Positions 1 through 5,666 are shown, counted from the first letter of the stretch. The stretch is DNA of 5,666 nucleotides from Bacteroidales bacterium UBA3623 (GCA_002373715.1 DFLI01000119.1:1-5666); one strand, 5' to 3'. Numbers and translations: made by a program. The notes: generated by a model from the letters alone, not told the origin.

Positions 1-671
1 AAGAGGAGGAAGGGGCCGATGCTTAACTTGACGGAGCGCCGCATCTGGGCGTGAATCTTATCGTCGTCTACATTATTAAGGATATACAGGTCTCCCAAAA
101 TGCCGGCCAGGAACACCAGCGTGCCGCCCAGCAGGATGGCGGGGTACTGCCCCAAGGCCTCCAGACCGTGCCAGGAATTACCCCAGGTACTGATGACGGG
201 GGCCGATGGATCTGTAATGGCCACCTTGTTCACCACGAAGTCAGAGCCCGTGAAGAAAGTGCCCACGGCTGTGCCCACCAGGAAGGGAGCCAGAATACCG
301 TTTACCATGAGCGCCACGCGAAAGCCTTTTACGCCCAGCAGGTTGCCCTTCTTGTTTTGGAACTCGTAGGCCACGGCCTGGAACACGAAGGTGATCAGGA
401 GCAGCACCCATACCCAGTAGGCACCGCCGAAGCTGGTGCTGTAAAACAGCGGGAAGGAGGCGAAGAAGGCGCCGCCGAAGGTAACCAGCGTGGTGAAGGT
501 AAGCTCCCACTTGCGGCCCGTAGAGTTGAGAATCATGCGCTTTTGGGTGTCGCTGAGGGCGCGGTTTCCCAGGTGCAGGTTGGCGCCCTGCACAAACATC
601 AGGGCCACCAGCAGACCGCCCAGCAGGGCAATCAGGACCCACCAATAGTTCTGTAAGAATTCGTAAGTCAT
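1..671 (-). CDS. cydB: Cytochrome bd ubiquinol oxidase subunit II (CydB), 3' part cut by the window edge
   Basis: This is subunit II of the cytochrome bd quinol:O2 oxidase, an integral membrane protein that pairs with CydA. The first 223 codons are present and the reading frame is open to the left edge; family members run to roughly 340-380 residues, so the C-terminal part lies outside. The protein starts MTYEFLQNYWWVL and has hydrophobic segments at about 9-27, 56-74, 84-102, 118-140 and 176-195. Compared from memory with E. coli CydB, the stretch RKWELTF (53-59) aligns with its HWDGN region, so W55 and E56 take the places of E. coli W57 and D58. FVQGANL (26-32) replaces the GFDMG motif, as is usual for the Bacteroidota type. 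FGGAFFASFPLFYSTSFGG (65-83) is strongly family-like. The ATG lies 3 nt after the cydA stop with no Shine-Dalgarno sequence, so translation is probably coupled to cydA. Confidence 0.95.
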   Translation of the reverse strand, partial: MTYEFLQNYWWVLIALLGGLLVALMFVQGANLHLGNRALSDTQKRMILNSTGRKWELTFTTLVTFGGAFFASFPLFYSTSFGGAYWVWVLLLITFVFQAVAYEFQNKKGNLLGVKGFRVALMVNGILAPFLVGTAVGTFFTGSDFVVNKVAITDPSAPVISTWGNSWHGLEALGQYPAILLGGTLVFLAGILGDLYILNNVDDDKIHAQMRRSVKLSIGPFLL

Positions 672-674
672 GGC

Positions 675-2165
675 TTAGATGTTTTCAGAGGGTTCAACTT
701 CGGGGCCCTTGCCAATGGCGCGGATCATAATTCGGATTTCGATGGCAAGGAAGAGGGCAAAGACGGCCAGGAACACGAAGAAGGTGGTCTTTACGGCGCC
801 GGCACTGAGGCTGGAGATGGCCACGTTCACCGGCAGCAGGCCCTGGATGGTCCAGGGCTGGCGGCCCACTTCGGCCACTACCCAGCCGCTCTGTCCGCAG
901 ATGTACACCAGCGGGATGCAGATGATGGTAGCCCAAAGGAGCCACTTCCAGGAGCCCAGCTTGTCTTTCCAAATGGCGATGAGACTCAGGAGCAGTACCA
1001 GTGCAATGAGCATACCCAGGCCAATCATAAAGCGGAAGGCCCAGAATACTACACCCACCGGAGGAATCACATCCTCGGGCTTCTCCAGGTGGCCGTAGCC
1101 CATGTACTTTTCATTATCCATCAGGATGGAGCGGGCGTCGTCTTTTACAAAGTCGTCGTCGGTGGTGCGGTATACCGCCAGTGCCTCCAACGCTTCGCGG
1201 CCCATGGCCATCTTTTCGGCCACGGAAGGCACCTCGTTGCCGTCGTTATCCGTGTAACCGTTCAGGATGTCGTTGATGCCGGGGACAAAACCGTTGATAT
1301 CGTGCGTGGCCAGGATGGATAGCATCTTGGGAATCTTAATGCCGGGCACAATGGTGAAAGCAGCCCCGTTGCCACCGTCTTCCAGGCCTTCGGCCGCCGC
1401 CAGCTTCATGGGCTGGAATTCGGCCGCATGTACGCCGGAGGAGTCTCCGGAAAGCATAACTGCACCGGAACCCACCAGACCCACGATGGCGCCGATGAGC
1501 ATGCTCTTTTTAGCAAACTCCACATGACGGTTTTTAAGTAAATACCAGGCGCTTACGCCCACTACAAAGATGCCGCCGGTAACCCAGCCGCTGGTAACGG
1601 AATGGCAGAATTTGGAAACCGCCACGGGATTGGTGATAACCTCCCAGAAAGCGGCGGCCGATGCCATTTCGCTTCTCACCGTGTCCGGATTGAAGGTGGT
1701 GCCCACGGGGTTCTGCATCCAGCCGTTGGCCACCAGAATCCAGTAGGCCGATATGGTGGCGCCAATACCGGTGAGCCAGGTAGAGGCTAGGTGGAATTTG
1801 GGCGAAACCTTATTCCAGCCAAAGAACATGACGGCAAAGAAGGTGGCTTCCATGAAGAAGGCCAGGATGCCTTCAATGGCCAGAGGAGCACCGAACATGT
1901 CTCCCACAAACCAGGAATAGTTACTCCAGTTGGTGCCGAACTCGAATTCCAGAATAATGCCTGTAGCAATGCCCACGGCAAAGTTAATGGCAAAGAGCTT
2001 AATCCAGAACTGCGCTGCCTTTTTCCAGAATTCGTCTTTCTTCACCACGTAGAGGGTTTCCATCACCGCCATCACCAGGGCCAGGCCCAGGGTGAGTGGT
2101 ACAAACAGCCAATGGTAAGCGGCTGTCATCGCAAATTGGATTCGCGACCAAATGACAACATCCAT
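675..2165 (-). CDS. cydA: Cytochrome bd ubiquinol oxidase subunit I (CydA)
   Basis: CydA carries hemes b558, b595 and d and the quinol site of cytochrome bd oxidase, which reduces O2 to water in the cytoplasmic membrane. The 496-residue product looks complete (E. coli has 522). Expected ligands are visible: H18 in AYHWLFVPLTLG (E. coli H19), E98 and E106 in IEGILAFFMEATF (E. coli E99 and E107), H188 in KFCHSVTSGWVTGG (heme b558, E. coli H186), M380 in FWAFRFMIGLG (heme b558, E. coli M393), and the GWVVAEVGRQPW signature at 427-438. In the Q-loop, GDSSG is followed by K254 and E259, matching the quinol-binding K252 and E257. The K254-M380 distance is only about 15 residues shorter than in E. 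coli, suggesting a long-type Q-loop. The ATG lies 4 nt after the DUF4492 stop. The lack of a Shine-Dalgarno sequence is normal for this phylum and the tight spacing indicates coupled translation. Confidence 0.98.
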   Translation of the reverse strand: MDVVIWSRIQFAMTAAYHWLFVPLTLGLALVMAVMETLYVVKKDEFWKKAAQFWIKLFAINFAVGIATGIILEFEFGTNWSNYSWFVGDMFGAPLAIEGILAFFMEATFFAVMFFGWNKVSPKFHLASTWLTGIGATISAYWILVANGWMQNPVGTTFNPDTVRSEMASAAAFWEVITNPVAVSKFCHSVTSGWVTGGIFVVGVSAWYLLKNRHVEFAKKSMLIGAIVGLVGSGAVMLSGDSSGVHAAEFQPMKLAAAEGLEDGGNGAAFTIVPGIKIPKMLSILATHDINGFVPGINDILNGYTDNDGNEVPSVAEKMAMGREALEALAVYRTTDDDFVKDDARSILMDNEKYMGYGHLEKPEDVIPPVGVVFWAFRFMIGLGMLIALVLLLSLIAIWKDKLGSWKWLLWATIICIPLVYICGQSGWVVAEVGRQPWTIQGLLPVNVAISSLSAGAVKTTFFVFLAVFALFLAIEIRIMIRAIGKGPEVEPSENI

Positions 2166-2169
2166 AGCT

Positions 2170-2421
2170 TTATTCGGTTATTAGTTTAAGTGTATCGGGG
2201 TTATGAGGTGGTTGCGTAAGACGTTCGCCCACCACAGCGCTTTTTTCTTCATCTGTGAGCCCGCGCATGGCCGGCTTGAAGAAGAAAACGCGAAGGATGG
2301 CGAAAAGGATAATGAGTTTGAGAACGATGAGCCACACGAGGGGCTTGCCCCAGGTCATATTCCGGAACCCGTCCCGGTAAAGGGACACGAAAAACGACAG
2401 TATGCCGCCGGTCTTGGCCAT
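2170..2421 (-). CDS. DUF4492-type small single-span membrane protein, first gene of the cyd operon
   Basis: This 83-residue protein resembles the DUF4492 family, which in Bacteroidota is typically found immediately upstream of cydA; the assignment is from recognition of the sequence and context. It has an N-terminal amphipathic stretch (about 5-22, with the typical YRDGFRNMTWGK pattern at 15-26), one clear membrane span at about 28-48 rich in L, I and F, a basic residue just after it (K49), and a polar tail rich in E, D, P and N (55-83). There is no cleavable signal peptide or catalytic motif. The start is fixed by a good promoter just upstream and by the lack of an earlier in-frame ATG before sstT ends. 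Its stop lies 4 nt before cydA. The molecular role is not established to my knowledge; an accessory or assembly subunit of the bd oxidase, analogous to CydX, is my inference. Confidence 0.88.
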   Translation of the reverse strand: MAKTGGILSFFVSLYRDGFRNMTWGKPLVWLIVLKLIILFAILRVFFFKPAMRGLTDEEKSAVVGERLTQPPHNPDTLKLITE

Positions 2422-2442
2422 AAACTGTGGTCAGTTTCCACA
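2422..2442 (-). repeat. Overlapping inverted repeats between the cyd promoter -7 box and the start codon
   Basis: Read on the minus strand, the leader holds two interlocking inverted repeats. One is AAACTG-ACCA-CAGTTT (2437-2422, perfect 6-bp arms, 4-nt loop), which ends directly before the ATG. The other is TGTGG-N7-CCACA (2442-2426, perfect 5-bp arms), which touches the -7 box. In RNA the two hairpins would exclude each other; in DNA they could form an operator where a bound protein would block RNA polymerase. The repeats are directly seen; a regulatory role is inference, and short repeats like these can arise by chance. Confidence 0.5.
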
Positions 2443-2472
2443 AATTTAGCCAAATCGGCCGAAAAATACAAA
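2441..2472 (-). promoter_or_regulatory. Bacteroidota-type promoter for the DUF4492-cydA-cydB operon
   Basis: On the minus strand the gap carries TAAATTTG (2448-2441), an exact match to the -7 consensus TAnnTTTG, and TTTG (2472-2469), an exact -33 box, separated by 20 nt, inside the known 19-21 nt range. Transcription would begin roughly at 2434-2438, leaving a leader of about 13-17 nt before the DUF4492 ATG. The -33 box lies directly against the sstT stop codon at 2473-2475. The spacer holds the 8-bp palindrome TCGGCCGA (2455-2462). Confidence 0.82.
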
Positions 2473-3693
2473 CTACTGCCCTTTCTGTCTTTCTCGATAT
2501 TCGGCGGTGGCGGTGAAAAAGACATCCCCGCTGGAGTTAAGGGCCGTTTCCACGGAGTCCTGCACCACACCGATAATGAAACCGACGGCCACCGCCTGCA
2601 TGGCGATGTCGTTCCCTATGCCCAGGAACGAGCAGGCCAGGGGAACCAGGAGGAGCGATCCGCCGGCCACTCCGGATGCGCCGCAGGCTCCCAGCGTGGC
2701 AATCACGCCCAGAAACACAGCGCTTATGAAATTCACCTCTATGCCCAGGGTGTGGGCTACGGCCAGCGTCATTACCGTAATGGTGACGGCGGCGCCGTTC
2801 ATGTTGATGGTGGCACCCAGCGGAATGCTCACGGAATAGAAATCCTTGTCCAGCCCCAGCTTCTTGCAAAGGGCCATGTTAATGGGAATATTGGCGGCCG
2901 ATGAACGGGTAAAGAAAGCCTGCAGGCCGCTTTCCTTCAGACAGGTCCACAGAAGCGGATAGGGGTTTCTGCGGGTGGCCAGGAAAGACCAGAGCGGATT
3001 CAGAACCAGGGTGTTGAACAACATGCAACCCACCAGCAGGAGTACCAGCCGCCCGTAAATGGTGAAAATATCCAGACCACTTTCGGACACGGCAGAGAAC
3101 ACCAGACCCAGGATGCCGAAGGGGGCAAATTGGATAATCCACTTAACTACCAGAGTTATTACATCGGCAAAGTCCGACACCACCTGAATGGTACCCGGAG
3201 AAGCCACCAGTTTGAGCCCCACGCCCAGCAGGATGGCCCAGAACAGAATGCCTATGTAATTGGCCGATGAGATGGAAGCCAGCGGATTGGACACCATATT
3301 GGTGAGCAGATTGGAGAACACGTCCGTAAGGGCGTTGGGTGCGCTGCCTTCCGCGACATCCTGCAGTTTGAGTGTGACGGGGAACAGGGTGCTTCCTGTC
3401 ACAGCCACCAGGGCGGCGGCCAGCGTGCTTATCAGATAAAGTGAAATGACCGTCCGGAAACGGGGGCCCAGCCCTCCGTGCGCCTTGGCAATGGAGGCCA
3501 TTACCAGAACAGCCACCAGCACGGGAGCCACGGCCTTGAGGGCGCTCACGAAAAGCTTTCCCAGAATGCCAATCCAGGTCCATTCCGGCACCAACAGGCC
3601 CAGGACGGCACCTATGATAAGGCCTATCAATATGCGAAGGACCAAGCTGGACTCGGTCCATTTTTTCAAGAGATAGGTGAAGGGTTTTTTCAT
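2473..3693 (-). CDS. sstT: Serine/threonine:Na+ symporter SstT (DAACS family)
   Basis: SstT imports L-serine and L-threonine with Na+ across the cytoplasmic membrane. The 406-residue product is close to E. coli SstT (414) and matches it along its length. Family landmarks are in order: the N-terminal GKLFVSALKAVAPVLV (45-60), SNPLASISSANYIGILFWA (135-153), the serine-rich first re-entrant hairpin FFTRSSAANIPINMAL (260-275), GATINMNGAA (293-302), equivalent to the Na+-binding NMDGT segment of glutamate transporters, the second hairpin GACGASGVAGGS (335-346), and the last helix VVQDSVETALNSSGD (376-390), where D379 and N386 occupy substrate/ion-site positions. The strong SstT-specific match argues against a dicarboxylate or glutamate carrier. 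The ATG lies 11 nt after the CoA-transferase stop, so the two genes are probably one transcript. I see no intrinsic terminator after the gene. Confidence 0.95.
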   Translation of the reverse strand: MKKPFTYLLKKWTESSLVLRILIGLIIGAVLGLLVPEWTWIGILGKLFVSALKAVAPVLVAVLVMASIAKAHGGLGPRFRTVISLYLISTLAAALVAVTGSTLFPVTLKLQDVAEGSAPNALTDVFSNLLTNMVSNPLASISSANYIGILFWAILLGVGLKLVASPGTIQVVSDFADVITLVVKWIIQFAPFGILGLVFSAVSESGLDIFTIYGRLVLLLVGCMLFNTLVLNPLWSFLATRRNPYPLLWTCLKESGLQAFFTRSSAANIPINMALCKKLGLDKDFYSVSIPLGATINMNGAAVTITVMTLAVAHTLGIEVNFISAVFLGVIATLGACGASGVAGGSLLLVPLACSFLGIGNDIAMQAVAVGFIIGVVQDSVETALNSSGDVFFTATAEYRERQKGQ

Positions 3694-3704
3694 GGAATAA
3701 GTCT

Positions 3705-4967
3705 TTATCGGCCAAAACGCTCGAAGGCGGCACGCTCCAGCGCTTCACGGTTGGCGGGATGGGCTATGCTGGTGAGCAGTTTGGCGCGCTCCTGCAGGGA
3801 TTTTCCATACAGGTTCACGGCGCCGAATTCGGTAACTACCCACTGTACATCGGCCCTGGGGGTTACTACGCCTGCTCCGGGCTTGAGGGTGGGCACAATC
3901 TTGGCCATGCCCTTGGTGGTTTGGGACGCCATGGCAATGATGGCCTTTCCTCCGGCAGAAAGCTTGGCGCCGCGGACAAAGTCCAGCTGGCCGCCCGTGC
4001 CGGAATAGATGCGCGTGCCAATGGAATCTGCACACACCTGGCCTGTGAGGTCTATTTCTATGGCCGAGTTGATGGACACCATCTGGGGGTTGCGGGCAAT
4101 GTTCCAGGGGTCGTTGGTGTAGGCTATTTCCTTCATGAGTACGGCGGGATTGCGGTCCACGAAGCTGTACACGTTTTGGGAACCCAGCAGGAACGAAGCC
4201 ACCACCTTACCGGTATCTATCACCTTGCGGGAATTGTCTATAACGCCTTTCTGGATGAGTTCCAGGGCCCCGTCGGAGAACATTTCCGTGTGCAGACCCA
4301 GGTGCTTGTGGCAGCTGAGGCAAGCGCAGATGGCATTGGGCATGGCGCCAATTCCCATCTGCAGGCAGGCTCCGTCCGGAACCAGCTGGGCGCAGTGACG
4401 GCCGATGGCAAGGTCCGTCTCCGAAGGCTGGGCGTATTCCTTGGTGATGAGGGGCGTATCGGCCTGTACAAAAGCGGTGAAAGTATCCAGGGAAACCAAG
4501 TCTCCGTAGGCAAAAGGCACGTTGGGGTTTACCACGGCTATGCGCTCCCGGGCCACTTCCAGGGCGGCTATGGAGCAGTCTACCGAAGTTCCCAGGCTCA
4601 CCTTTCCGTCCACCGGCTCCGACACTTGCACCAACGCCACGTCGCAGGGCAACGCCCCATTGCGGTACATGGCCTGGGTTTCGAAGAGATTGACCGGGAT
4701 ATAATCGGCCAATCCTTCCTGCACGAAGCTGCGCACGTTGGGTCCCACGAAAAAGCCCTGATCGAAGAAGGGGCCTCCCTGGGCATAGGGTGCAGGGCCT
4801 TCCGTGTGGAAGTGATGGAAGTGAACGTTGGAAAGTTCGCCAGCCCGCTGGCTTAGCGCTTCAATAAGAATATGCGGCACGCTGGCTATGCTGCTCAGGT
4901 GCACGTGGTCTCCGCTGTGGATGCTCTGGACGGCTTCCAGGGCCGATATGAAGGATATCTCTGTCAT
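3705..4967 (-). CDS. Acetyl-CoA hydrolase/transferase family protein, 4-hydroxybutyrate or butyryl-CoA:acetate CoA-transferase type
   Basis: This is a cytoplasmic enzyme of 420 residues belonging to the CoA-transferase family that moves CoA between acyl groups and acetate through a glutamyl-CoA thioester. Visible motifs: LQMGIGAMPNA (202-212), HTEMFSDG (226-233) with E228 as the expected catalytic glutamate, the glycine-rich loop GTGGQLDFVRGA (323-334), and the C-terminal VVTEFGAVNLYGKSLQER (377-394) followed by IAHP (401-404). The GGQLDF loop fits the 4-hydroxybutyrate/butyryl-CoA transferase branch better than the acetyl-CoA hydrolase/succinyl-CoA transferase branch, where a GSGDF-type loop is usual. 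The exact acyl substrate cannot be read from sequence. The frame is open upstream to 5144, but family homology begins at MTEISFISALEAV, a -7 promoter box lies 9 nt before that ATG, and the extension would overlap mazG; I therefore start at 4967. It is the first gene of a pair with sstT. Confidence 0.92.
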   Translation of the reverse strand: MTEISFISALEAVQSIHSGDHVHLSSIASVPHILIEALSQRAGELSNVHFHHFHTEGPAPYAQGGPFFDQGFFVGPNVRSFVQEGLADYIPVNLFETQAMYRNGALPCDVALVQVSEPVDGKVSLGTSVDCSIAALEVARERIAVVNPNVPFAYGDLVSLDTFTAFVQADTPLITKEYAQPSETDLAIGRHCAQLVPDGACLQMGIGAMPNAICACLSCHKHLGLHTEMFSDGALELIQKGVIDNSRKVIDTGKVVASFLLGSQNVYSFVDRNPAVLMKEIAYTNDPWNIARNPQMVSINSAIEIDLTGQVCADSIGTRIYSGTGGQLDFVRGAKLSAGGKAIIAMASQTTKGMAKIVPTLKPGAGVVTPRADVQWVVTEFGAVNLYGKSLQERAKLLTSIAHPANREALERAAFERFGR

Positions 4968-4976
4968 TGGCAGCGG

Positions 4977-4984
4977 CAAATATA
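4977..4984 (-). promoter_or_regulatory. -7 box of a candidate promoter for the CoA-transferase-sstT unit
   Basis: On the minus strand TATATTTG matches the Bacteroidota -7 consensus TAnnTTTG exactly. Only 9 nt separate it from the ATG at 4967, so the mRNA would be leaderless or have a leader of a few nucleotides. No TTTG is found 19-21 nt upstream; the bases there read ACGC at 20-nt spacing. The box is therefore supported by the -7 match and position only. Confidence 0.55.
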
Positions 4985-4997
4985 ACATAAAATGTTG

Positions 4998-5005
4998 TAT
5001 ATTTG
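4998..5005 (+). promoter_or_regulatory. -7 box of a candidate mazG promoter
   Basis: TATATTTG is an exact match to TAnnTTTG, with 20 nt between it and the mazG ATG, giving a leader of roughly 13-17 nt. There is no TTTG at 19-21 nt upstream; the bases around 4973-4978 read GCGGCA. The nearest similar element, TTGG at 4967-4970, is about 27 nt away and too far. Confidence is moderate for this reason. Confidence 0.55.
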
Positions 5006-5025
5006 CGTGCCCTAAATGAATAATC

Positions 5026-5666
5026 ATGCATACGCGCGAAGAAAAACTGGCCGCATTCGGCCGCCTGCTGGACATAATGGACGAACTCCGGGAGAAATGC
5101 CCCTGGAACGCTGAACAAACCATGGACTCCATCCGCCGCCTCACGGAGGAAGAAGTCTATGAACTGAGCGATTCCATCCTGGAAGGAGACCGTCAGGCCA
5201 CCGCCAAAGAGATTGGAGACCTGCTGTACCACATGGTGTTCTATGCCCGTATAGGCCAGGAGGAAGGGGCCTTCGACATTGCCGATTCCATGAACAAGGT
5301 GTGCGACAAGATGGTGTTCCGCCATCCGCACGTCTTTGGCCCTGAGGCCGGCAAACAGACATCGGCCAAGGAGATTGCCGATACTTGGGAGCTGGTGAAA
5401 GCCAAGGAAAAAGGCGGCAACAAGCGCGTTATGGCGGGCATTCCCAAAACCATGCCGGCCCTTCTGAAGGCCCTTTCCATGCAGGAAAAGGCCCGGGGCT
5501 GCGGCTTTGACTGGGAAAAGAAAGAGGACGTTTGGGACAAGGTGCTGGAAGAGTACCGTGAGGTGTCCGACGCCTGCGATAGCGGCAACCCGGACCACAT
5601 GGAAGAGGAATTCGGAGACCTTCTTTTCGCCGTTATCAACGCCGCCCGTCTGTATGGGGTGGACCC
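5026..5666 (+). CDS. mazG: Nucleoside triphosphate pyrophosphohydrolase MazG, 3' end cut by the window edge
   Basis: MazG hydrolyses NTPs and dNTPs to the monophosphate and pyrophosphate, cleaning non-standard nucleotides from the pool. The window holds 213 codons; E. coli MazG has 263 residues, so about 50 are missing. Both tandem all-alpha MazG domains are present. The first has CPWNAEQT (25-32), the metal-binding EExxE at E42, E43 and E46, and ExxD at E62 and D65 in EIGDLLY, followed by the hallmark RHPHVFG (99-105). The second has GFDW (160-163), E175, E176 and E179, then E195 and D198 in EEEFGDLLFAVINAAR. The ATG at 5026 is the only in-frame start: a TGA stops the frame at 5017-5019. No Shine-Dalgarno sequence is visible. 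The gene runs divergently from the CoA-transferase and is likely a housekeeping gene without functional tie to its neighbours. Confidence 0.96.
   Translation, partial: MHTREEKLAAFGRLLDIMDELREKCPWNAEQTMDSIRRLTEEEVYELSDSILEGDRQATAKEIGDLLYHMVFYARIGQEEGAFDIADSMNKVCDKMVFRHPHVFGPEAGKQTSAKEIADTWELVKAKEKGGNKRVMAGIPKTMPALLKALSMQEKARGCGFDWEKKEDVWDKVLEEYREVSDACDSGNPDHMEEEFGDLLFAVINAARLYGVD

Larger units (their letters stand above)
4977..5005. repeat. Near-perfect AT-rich inverted repeat in the divergent gap
   Basis: The core is AACAT-AAA-ATGTT (4984-4996, perfect 5-bp arms). It is flanked by CAAATATA (4977-4984) and TATATTTG (4998-5005), which are exact reverse complements. A single extra G at 4997 breaks full symmetry. 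The arms coincide with the -7 boxes of both divergent promoters. It may be an operator for a dimeric regulator or simply the outcome of two back-to-back promoter boxes in AT-rich DNA. Confidence 0.75.

Noticed and set aside
51..656. A 201-codon plus-strand open frame opposite cydB, and similar frames opposite cydA (for example 1791-2189) and sstT (2203-2904).
   Set aside because: All mirror conserved membrane-protein genes. The product is rich in H, Q, G and E in the way expected from complementing transmembrane codons, and none resembles a known family.
1435..1450. A perfect GC-rich inverted repeat (6-bp CCGGAG/CTCCGG arms, 4-nt loop) inside cydA, considered as an internal terminator or attenuator.
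   Set aside because: It encodes the conserved SGDSSG part of the Q-loop and is not followed by a T run in the direction of transcription, so codon choice explains it.
3759..4856. A 365-codon open frame on the plus strand opposite the CoA-transferase gene.
   Set aside because: It lies wholly antisense to a strongly recognised enzyme gene. Its composition is that of a G+C-rich gene read backwards, with no family resemblance, no promoter and no independent context.
1..5000. Repeated GGCCGAT strings scattered through the window, considered as uptake or chi-like motifs.
   Set aside because: Most fall in coding sequence and read on the minus strand as ATC-GGC or TCG-GCC codon pairs (Ile-Gly, Ser-Ala), so codon preference accounts for them without a special function.
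5016..5114. A 32-codon frame starting at the ATG 10 nt before the mazG start and overlapping it out of frame; a possible upstream regulatory ORF.
   Set aside because: The peptide is basic and low in complexity like an out-of-frame read of the mazG 5' end. There is no ribosome-binding signal or other evidence; a chance ATG is more likely.
4968..5144. A 59-residue N-terminal extension of the CoA-transferase reading frame.
   Set aside because: The extension is low in family character, runs antisense through the mazG start, and crosses the -7 box. Family homology starts at MTEIS at 4967.
4861..5598. A 245-codon minus-strand open frame opposite mazG.
   Set aside because: MazG on the plus strand is complete in motifs through both domains, so this is its shadow. 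It also overlaps the CoA-transferase start and the divergent promoter region.

Overview
The window looks like a piece of a chromosome from the phylum Bacteroidota, most likely order Bacteroidales, with fairly high G+C and a strong preference for G/C-ending codons. Four signs support this. Upstream of the genes there are exact matches to the Bacteroidota promoter (-7 TAnnTTTG, in one case with a -33 TTTG at 20-nt spacing). Start codons lack Shine-Dalgarno sequences. A DUF4492-type small membrane protein sits directly ahead of cydA. CydB is of the Bacteroidota type. No species can be named from the sequence alone.

Layout, left to right. Positions 1-2421 hold a minus-strand operon, read right to left: a DUF4492 small membrane protein, then cydA, then cydB. 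CydB is cut by the left edge. The genes are separated by only 3-4 nt. The operon encodes a cytochrome bd quinol oxidase. Its promoter lies in the 51-nt gap at 2422-2472 and overlaps inverted repeats. Positions 2473-4967 hold a second minus-strand unit, also read right to left: a CoA-transferase of the acetyl-CoA hydrolase/4-hydroxybutyrate CoA-transferase family, then, 11 nt later, the Na+/serine-threonine symporter sstT. From 5026 to the right edge a mazG-type NTP pyrophosphohydrolase runs on the plus strand; its C-terminus is missing. The 58-nt divergent gap (4968-5025) carries a near-perfect AT-rich inverted repeat whose two arms are each an exact -7 box, one facing each way.

How the genes may work together. 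The bd oxidase passes electrons from the quinol pool to O2, giving a gut-type anaerobe O2 scavenging and microaerobic respiration. SstT imports serine and threonine, whose breakdown gives acetyl-CoA and propionyl-CoA, and the neighbouring CoA-transferase could exchange CoA among such acyl groups; this link is inference. MazG is a housekeeping nucleotide-pool cleaner. I found no RNA genes, mobile elements, CRISPR arrays or pseudogenes. The region is mostly ordinary core metabolism. The points worth a second look are the DUF4492 protein, the two palindrome-bearing promoter regions, and the CoA-transferase/sstT pairing.
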